The translations under genes were made by a program, and so were the position numbers. Below are positions 48,273-55,523 of a stretch of DNA of 55,523 bases, piece by piece. Each line of letters begins with the position of its first letter. Position 1 is the stretch's first letter. The notes beneath the pieces are model-generated. The model ran no database searches. It worked only from the letters and a program-made list of their open reading frames with translations, and had not been told where the DNA came from. Source of the DNA: Lingula anatina (taxonomy: Eukaryota; Brachiopoda; Lingulata; Lingulida; Lingulidae); contig NW_019775069.1 of the NCBI RefSeq assembly GCF_001039355.2, positions 505,381-560,903 on the forward strand, given 5' to 3'.

Positions 48273-51200
48273 AGTACAAGGCAGGGCCTTAAACACGAAA
48301 GTTTCTGTTACAGCTGTTAACAGTGTTTAATATATTAATAGGCAAAGAAGATTTTGGTATCAAAGTAAAATCCATCAAGTACACACTCCCAATAGTAATA
48401 ATAATAATAATAATGATAATAATAATAATTGATTCTCATAAAGGATCTTACCTTATCACAAGACCTTCTGGTGCATTGAGATAGTCCCTTTCGAATCGTA
48501 TGATCTACATGCAGTATAGTATATTTTAGTTACATCTTTATCTTAGTTTAAAACAACAGGGAGAATTAAAACAATAACTTGGAAATAATTTTGTTGATGA
48601 TTGTCATAAAAGTGTTGTGCACGGACCGGTTTATGAAATCTACTCGCCGAGACAAGGACGTTCTTGTGGGTTTTAAGTATACTCTGTGAAACATGTATTA
48701 CACAACGGAGATTAATTTTAGCTTTTCCGATTGATAATGAATTTGGTTCTTACTTGAAAAATTAAATTTCAAAAATAGCTGGTATTTACTCAGGATAATT
48801 CTGTGGTAGATCGGGTAAGTAATGTGGCTTTCTGTCGAAAACATTAGCTACTTCATTATTTCTTACTACATTCTGCTATGGTGCTGATAGAAGACTGCTA
48901 TTAATCTCATTTACGTGTTCTTTTATAGAATCCATAATTAGTTTTCAACTTAATTGTATTTAGTGTGTAGATGTGTGTTTGTGTATGTGATTGTGTGCGT
49001 GCTGTGCGTGTTTGTATATGTATGTGTAAGAACTCTTATCTTGGTTTGGTTCTTAACTGTTTTATAATATCCGTTATTATGGTAGCTAGGGGCAAAGGGA
49101 AACCAATTAAAATATTCACGAGAATGGATACATACGAGGCTTCCACATATACTTGTACAGCCCAATTATTGAAAGTCGCATAGACAGGAAGTTAGACAGC
49201 TAAGAACATAGAGCGTCACACACAGAATGGACATGTAGCCAAGACCTGCGCCCGGTAGCCAAATAACAGAAGACAAACTTCCTAAACCTGGGCAGAGTTG
49301 GTGTATTAATTTGTATCTTGCACTTAAAAGCCATTCACTGCGGCCCACGGCCTCTTTCTCTGTGTATCTTTCGAACATAGAAAAAAGGCTGATGCAACAA
49401 ACACGAAGAACTTAAATAAATATGAAAAATGAGGATTTAAGTTATGCGACTGCTATTGCACTGATTTACTTTCATCCACCATTGAACAACTCATTGCATC
49501 AGTCGCATTCACTTGACTGCCCGCATTTTATAAGTAAATATGACCAGTGAGGATTCAAGTTATAATTTTGTAACTTCTATTGCACTGATTTACTTTAATC
49601 CACCATTACACCACTTATTACATTATTGCATTTTCACCTGAACCACCAGGTGCAAACGTTACGAAATGTGCACATACATTTAAAATGACTTTCTTGGAAA
49701 ATCAATCCATTGCGTGTCTCCAAGGTGTGTCCGTGCGAGGCTATTGGAAATATTCATATTTAAAACAATCTGCTGAATGCTAACGCGTACAAAAAAACAA
49801 CAAAAAGAATGTGAATATATTTAAATATACACCAAAAAAATGCCGGTGTAAAAAGAAATTATGTCCTGCAGGAATTTACGCCCTAGCTGCGTATAAATAC
49901 ACCTTGTTGTCAAGGTCCGGCTATGACAGAGTATCCTTTGATATGCGAGTTTTAACAGAGGCTCTTGGGGACATGCGTATGCATATGTCACTTTCACATT
50001 TGGTTGACAAATAGCAGAAGCAATTAAGCCAAAAATGCATTTTGAGTTTTAAAAGAAAGAAGGCACTTTTAAGTGATTAAAATCACTTGCCCATATTCTT
50101 TGGTTTATGAACTATCCGGAAACTAGATCCTACCAAAGCTAAAAAAAAGAAAGGAAATGAGTTTTGAGTTATAAAATGTATGCTCTAGGAAAATTCCACT
50201 TTATCAGTTGTGTAATAATATACTGTTTGAGAACGAGCGTATGTTCAAATGGTTACAATTTCTGTAAGTGCACATTAAAAATTAAGTCCATCGAACTGAT
50301 AGGAAGCGTAGAGAGTATATAAGTGCAAGTATGATTTTGTTTAGTGTCATCTAGTGCGAAACATATTTTTCGCACTAGGCAAAAGTGGAAAATGGCGACC
50401 GGAAAAAGGCGACCCACACGAGGGTTTTGTCAATTGGTTAATTTTACAATCAAAAAAGAACTGTTCTGTCGTGGATTAAAGCTGCAAGGTGTCCTTTTTG
50501 AATGTTCCAAATATGACGCAATGGAAATGATATTTTAATAAAGGCCTTTAGATTTAGGAGACGAAAAGAGATTACTTATAAGGAAATGTTGAATATGTAA
50601 ATGACAAAGTAGATTAGAAAATAAGTAAACGCGTGGTCAATTCAGAGAAATAGAGTTTAAATTCCCTCGTATTTGTATGAAAGTGAAACACTGGAATATA
50701 AATGTTAATAAACTCAAACCTGACGTCGTCAATGTAACAGTTCTCTCTATTCATACCCATGGGTAACAAATATCATCTGGTTAAAGATACCGCTTTGTGA
50801 GTCTTAAGCAATGACAGATTGTAATTCCATTCCTTGCAAATCTCGGAATATCTCGCGGCACTTGTTATGCTTGCAAAGGTTCCAAACCACTGATCAACAC
50901 TGGAAATGACGCTTTCGTGTGTTAAAACACATAAAATGCGGATAAAAGTCTACATCATTGAGTATGCATCCTTAGTTTGACATAACATTTCAGGTCGCTT
51001 TTACTCGGATTGTATTTTATCCTAATGAGGCTTTAGCGTTGCCCCCATTAACGCATGCGCAGACAGGGAACTAGGTCTTTTTTCCTTTCCGGGTCACGTC
51101 AGTCAGTCATATTTTGGGTTACATTTACATACCTGTTTTAGAACTATACAACCAGATTACGCAGGCGAGTTTATTGATTTGGGGGGTACCCACCAAGGCC

Positions 51201-53294
51201 TTTACTGATACAAGCACTGAAATTTCGAATAAAGGAATGTTGTACATTTAATACAATCATATTTTGAGAAATTTTCAAGAGGACATTTTGTCACAACAAA
51301 AACAATGTCCAGAAATCATCAGAATGTCTCAGCTACAACAATAACACAAGTACATTTCATTTCAGCAAATATCAAATATGTCCTTCAGAAAAAAAAACAA
51401 AAATAATTCACTTGATTTATCTTCCCTCCTAATTGATAAATGGTTAAGTGAAGTCGTTTAGTACTTAAACTAACGCCAAGTCATTTTATAATCGTATTAA
51501 TTAATTGTTACTAAACAACAAAGTCATTTTTTAATCGCAACGAGTAACTGTTACTAGTAAACAACAGCTTACGGACTTGAAAAAAAAAACAAAGACGTTA
51601 AAAAGTGGTAGATTAAAGTGCAGTCTAGATTTGCCCTTAGCTTCATGATTCTCTCACCAATGAGCAATGCATTTCTCTTGTAGAAAAAAGTTCGAAATTA
51701 AAAAGATTTTTTTAAATGAGCACATTTATCACTGAGACAAAGTCAATTGGCACTCTTTTTTAAAGAGCTTTGTGACATTTACTTATATTGTTTTATATCA
51801 AAAACATCATTGGAGCAATGTACACCATAAAACGTACTTTGGCGTCGATGGCAGTAAAGTTCTAAATCTTCATCTAAGCAAATTCTTCAATACACTTTCT
51901 TTTCTTTTTTTCCTTTTTCCCCACAATTTTAATTAGTATCATCATTAAAGATACATTTGGAACGAGCGTCGGTGGAGCTTGAATTCCCAGTAACGCATAT
52001 AACCACTTTTACTAGTTACTTATACGACTCAAATTTAGTTGACATGCCAAGGGAAAACAGATTTAATCACTCGATTAGCCATTTACAATAACTGCTGATT
52101 TTTTTTCTTTCTGACTTATCTGCTCTTCTTAAATAAAGAACAGGGAGTAAGCAGAAAATAAAAGTTCATATATCATTTTTCGGGTAATATGCAACGATGT
52201 AGTTTGGTGTTTCTCTAAGTTGTGCAATTTGAAAGAAAATAGTTCCCTTTGATCGTCTTTTGTGGCAAAATTCGTCTTCAAGTGCATCTCAAGTAATTGT
52301 AGTTATTAAATGAACGTGCGGTCGAAAGCAATGTCATCTAGCTTTCTGCAATAACTGCACCTTTGTGTGATTTTGAATTTCGATGTTTCATAACAAACGT
52401 GTATACATTTAACAAATTGTTTATATCATTATCATTTAATGACTTCCAATTGCCAAACATAATTCAATGTCGTTATAAAGAAAAAAAGCTAAACACACAG
52501 CCCTTTGCGTTCATTCTTTAATTTATTAGCGTTTGAATAACAAGACAGAGAAAATGGCGTGCTATATAAATCTCACATTTAATTTCACAAGTGGAAAATC
52601 ACTTTCGATAGATAGAACCTCTTCAATCTTGTAGTTATTCCCGTGAAGATAGATTAATCCAAACAGACCGCTGTGCTAAAAGGTTGTGGATATTCGTGAA
52701 TAATAGATGACAGCAAAAGTTTTAACACCATCGATATCAACCCGCACCCTTTGAATACCTGATTTCAAACTTAAGCATCTAGTTATAAATATTGTAGACT
52801 GCCACAAATTTGCTGTATTATTCATGATGCAGTGGAATATCTTGTGAAGACAATAGTTCACTGAAACTACATCTGAAAGTATAAATATATCCCTGTCGTC
52901 TCGTTCCATACGCTCTAAGCAGTTGGAAGGCCGTTTGATACAATCAGTACAGAAAGAACTGTTTCCACCTAAAATTCTGCTAGCAAATAAATATTGGAAG
53001 CTACTGTTCAAGTTCTTATCTCTTAATTAACTCAGATTAATCCGAACTACACATTTTTGAAGGACATTATAAAGAAAAGAATATTTGATAGTTTAACATA
53101 TTTGATACATCTAAAGCAAAACACTGGAATTTTAAAAAGGAAGACATTATCAATGAAAAATTATATTCAAACACTATCTAAAGCAAAATTTATCTCTAAA
53201 GAGATATTTAAAGGACAAAACTTTGATAGGTTGCTGCGGTTTACTATAATGTTCACTGCTATTGGAAGTTCGAATTTCGACCGTGATTTGAAAC
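48273..53294. other. Spacer between subtilases C and D
   Basis: No gene recognised. It has an (AAT)n run (about 48397-48429), a GT-rich stretch near 48960-49025, blocks similar to unit spacers (49640-49830 with 22690-22870 and 33840-34000; 50940-50990 with 23220-23270), a short hairpin (50351-50378), and the subtilase 3' flank from about 51820, copied again after 54377. Confidence 0.6.
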
Positions 53295-54259
53295 TTAGCT
53301 AGAAACGAGACAGGTGGTGAAAAGCATAGCATTGTTGTTGTTGGTTGACGGGAGCCCCTTCACTGCGTCCTTCTCTGCAAACTTGACGATGTAATAGTTG
53401 ACGTCGTCAACCACGCTTACCGACGGTTCGCTGACGTACCCAGCGTCGCGTAAAACCTGCAACATTCCCGCGGCTGCACCGGCGACGAGAGGGGACGCCA
53501 TTGACGTCCCGCTTAAGGACTTATAACCGTTGTTGTTTGCGTAGTTGGCGGCCATGATGTTCTTCCCTGGGGCGTAAATATCGACGCACGATCCGATGTT
53601 ACTAAATGAAGCCAAATTATCATCTATCTGGGTGGCGCCAACTGTAAGCGCTCCGCTTACGCTTGCTGGGGAGAAATGACACGCATCGGCCTTGCCGCTA
53701 TTTCCAGCGGCAACTACTACCGGGATGCCTGCGTCCAGTACCGCGTGCACGGCGTCATTTATGGAGGAGGAGTACCCACCACCCAGTGACATATTAACGA
53801 CTGACAGACGCTTGTTTCGTTGAACCTGTGTCTTTATCCAGTTTAGACCTTCCAGTATGCCCGACGTTGGACATGAATAGTGGCATACTTTGACGGAGAT
53901 GAGGTTAACCTTCTTGGCTGCTCCATAGGTGGCGCCTCCTAAGGTACTGGCCACATGGGTACCATGACCATTGGAGTCTCTACCGTTAGAATAAGAACTT
54001 GCGTACCACCCTGGAAATAAAACGCAAAGCTTTGAAGCGAATACCTTTACTTCTGATTGTCTTGTGCTTATAGTCTCTCTCTTCTCTCTCTCTCTGATAT
54101 AATTTATGTTAAATATCACTAACCTAATGTCACTCTTCCTTTGAGGTCACTGTGATCAGGATTAATTCCAGTGTCCATGACGTATGCGTCTATGCCAGTG
54201 CCGTCTGCCCATGTGACGAAATGGTCATCATTCGGAGAGTAGTCTATTCTGTCTAAATT
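53295..54259 (-). CDS. Proteinase K-like secreted subtilase D, last two exons only
   Basis: S8 family. Exons found: 54259-54124 (NLDRIDYS, catalytic Asp in VMDTGINPDH) and 54010-53295 (His in NGHGTHVAS, Asn in AAGNS, Ser in GTSMASPLVAG; SLGGGYSS as in proteinase K). The catalytic domain is complete and its triad intact. Exons 1-4 (signal peptide and propeptide) should lie at higher coordinates, but the sequence meets a single N at 54376 and then repeats the 3' flank of this gene. So the gene is truncated by the assembly, or broken by a tandem duplication. Intron 5 has a TC-rich tract, as in C. Confidence 0.87.
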
Positions 54260-54287
54260 CTACATAAAAAAGAACTGAATATATATC

Positions 54288-54291
<4 letters not shown>

Positions 54292-54327
<36 letters not shown>

Positions 54328-54375
54328 CTTTATTGAAATATTGCAACCTGAAGGTTGAAGTTATATATATATATA
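54292..54375. repeat. (AAT)n and (AT)n microsatellites ending at a one-base N
   Basis: About 12 AAT units, a short unique stretch, then AT dinucleotides up to the N at 54376. Low-complexity sequence like this is a usual place for an assembly break. Confidence 0.9.
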
Positions 54376-54376
54376 N

Positions 54377-55523
54377 TGCACCATAAAACGTACTTTGGCG
54401 TCGATGGCAGTAAAGTTCTAAATCTTCATCTAAGCAAATTCTTCAATACACTTTCTTTTCTTTTTTTCTTTTTTCCCCACAATTTTAATTAGTATCATCA
54501 TTAAAGATACATTTGGAACGAGCGTCGGTAGAGCTTGAATTCCCAGTAACGCATATAACCACTTTTACTAGTTACTTATACGACTCAAATTTAGTTGACA
54601 TGCCAAGGGAAAACAGATTTAATCACTCGATTAGCCATTTACAATGACTGCTGATTTTTTTTCTTTTCTGACTTATCTGCTCTTCTTAAATAAAGAACAG
54701 GGAGTAAGCAGAAAATAAAAGTTCATATATCATTTTTCGGGTAATATGCAACGATGTAGTTTGGTGTTTCTCTAAGTTGTGCAATTTGAAAGAAAATAGT
54801 TCCCTTTGATCGTCTTTTGTGGCAAAATTCGTCTTCAAGTGCATCTCAAATAATTGTAGTTATTAAATGAACGTGCGGTCGAAAGCAATGTCATCTAGCT
54901 TTCTGCAATAACTGCACCTTTGTGTGATTTTGAATTTCGATGTTTCATAACAAACGTGTATACATTTAACAAATTGTTTATATCATTATCATTTAATGAC
55001 TTCCAATTGCCAAACATAATTCAATGTCGTTATAAAGAAAAAAAGCTAAACACACAACCCTTTGCGTGCATTCTTTAATTTATTAGCGTTTGAATAACAA
55101 GACAGAGAAAATGGCGTGCTATATTAATCTCACATTTAATTTCACAAGTGGAAAATCACTTTCGATAGATAGAACCTCTTCAATCTTGTAGTTATTCCCG
55201 TGAAGATAGATTAATCCAAACAGACCGCTGTGCTAAAAAGTTGTGGATATTCGTGAATAATAGATGACAGCAAAAGTTTCAACATCATCGGTATCAACCC
55301 GCACCCTTTGAATACTTGATTTCAAAAATTAAGCATTTAGTTATAAAGATTGTAGACCGCCACAAATTTGGTGTATTATTCATGATGCAATGGAATATCT
55401 TGTGAAGACAATAGTTCACTGAAACTACATCTGAAAGTCTAAACATATCCCTGTCGTCTCGTTCCATACGTTCTAAGCAGTTGGAAGGCCGTTTGATACA
55501 ATCATTGCGGAAAGAACTGTTTC
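54377..55523. repeat. Near-identical copy of 51821-52967 (subtilase D 3' flank)
   Basis: Runs collinear with 51821-52967 to the window end with only scattered single-base differences and small length changes, for example CGGTGGAGC against CGGTAGAGC. Contains no exon. It may be the 3' flank of a further subtilase to the right, or the second haplotype of the same sequence. Confidence 0.85.

Noticed and set aside
48950-49183. Overlapping frames near a GT-rich stretch
   Set aside because: Low-complexity Cys-Val or Thr-His text from the GT/CA-rich tract, without splice or start context.
52676-53011. 111-codon minus-strand frame in the 3' flank of subtilase D, partly alike in B (26852-27058)
   Set aside because: The homologous stretch in A is shifted and stopped. 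Similarity is no greater than for the surrounding non-coding DNA, so it is duplicated 3' flank or UTR, not a gene.

Overview
This is a stretch of animal nuclear DNA. The genes have many introns with GT-AG borders and conserved phases, the spacers are AT-rich, and there are many microsatellites, MITE-like inverted repeats, a LINE tail and Tc1/mariner fossils. A receptor guanylate cyclase, secreted proteinase K-type subtilases and an ankyrin-TIR protein together suggest a marine bilaterian invertebrate such as a brachiopod, mollusc or cephalochordate. The sequence alone does not fix the phylum. There is no operon structure, CRISPR array or prokaryotic gene.

Layout. (1) 784-11849, plus strand: 18 exons of a single-pass receptor guanylate cyclase whose N-terminal exons lie left of the window. 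One intron holds an SGNH-hydrolase open frame on the minus strand (4491-4919), and others hold MITEs and a long hairpin. (2) 13818-18263, minus: proteinase K-like subtilase A, which lacks the exon carrying the catalytic Asp. (3) 18974-19939: an assembly gap, followed by another partial copy of subtilase exon 1. (4) 24919-25312: a decayed duplicate of the 3' end of the cyclase. (5) 27279-31998, minus: subtilase B, complete. (6) 37542-41234, minus: an ankyrin-TIR-coiled-coil gene with a one-base frameshift in its TIR exon. (7) 45201-48044, minus: subtilase C, complete. (8) 53295-54259, minus: the last two exons of subtilase D, cut off by a one-base N; the sequence after the N repeats the 3' flank of D.

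The main theme is a local tandem amplification. A block holding the cyclase tail and a convergent subtilase gene was duplicated, giving units that start near 10.9 kb and 24.8 kb. More diverged units carry subtilases C and D. The copies share exon structure, intron phases, a proximal promoter block and parts of their flanks. Comparing them gives natural empty sites, which show several younger insertions: an 881-bp Harbinger-like element, a LINE 3' end, a MITE in an (AT)n tract and nested MITEs.

The subtilases are predicted to be secreted as pre-pro-enzymes: a signal peptide, an unusual lysine-rich extension, an I9-type propeptide and a PCSK9/proteinase K-type catalytic domain. The cyclase would turn an extracellular ligand into cGMP. 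The ankyrin-TIR protein is a likely innate-immune or signalling adaptor. No functional link among the three is shown by the sequence; the cyclase and subtilases are linked by shared duplication. Several anomalies sit next to N characters and may be assembly faults.
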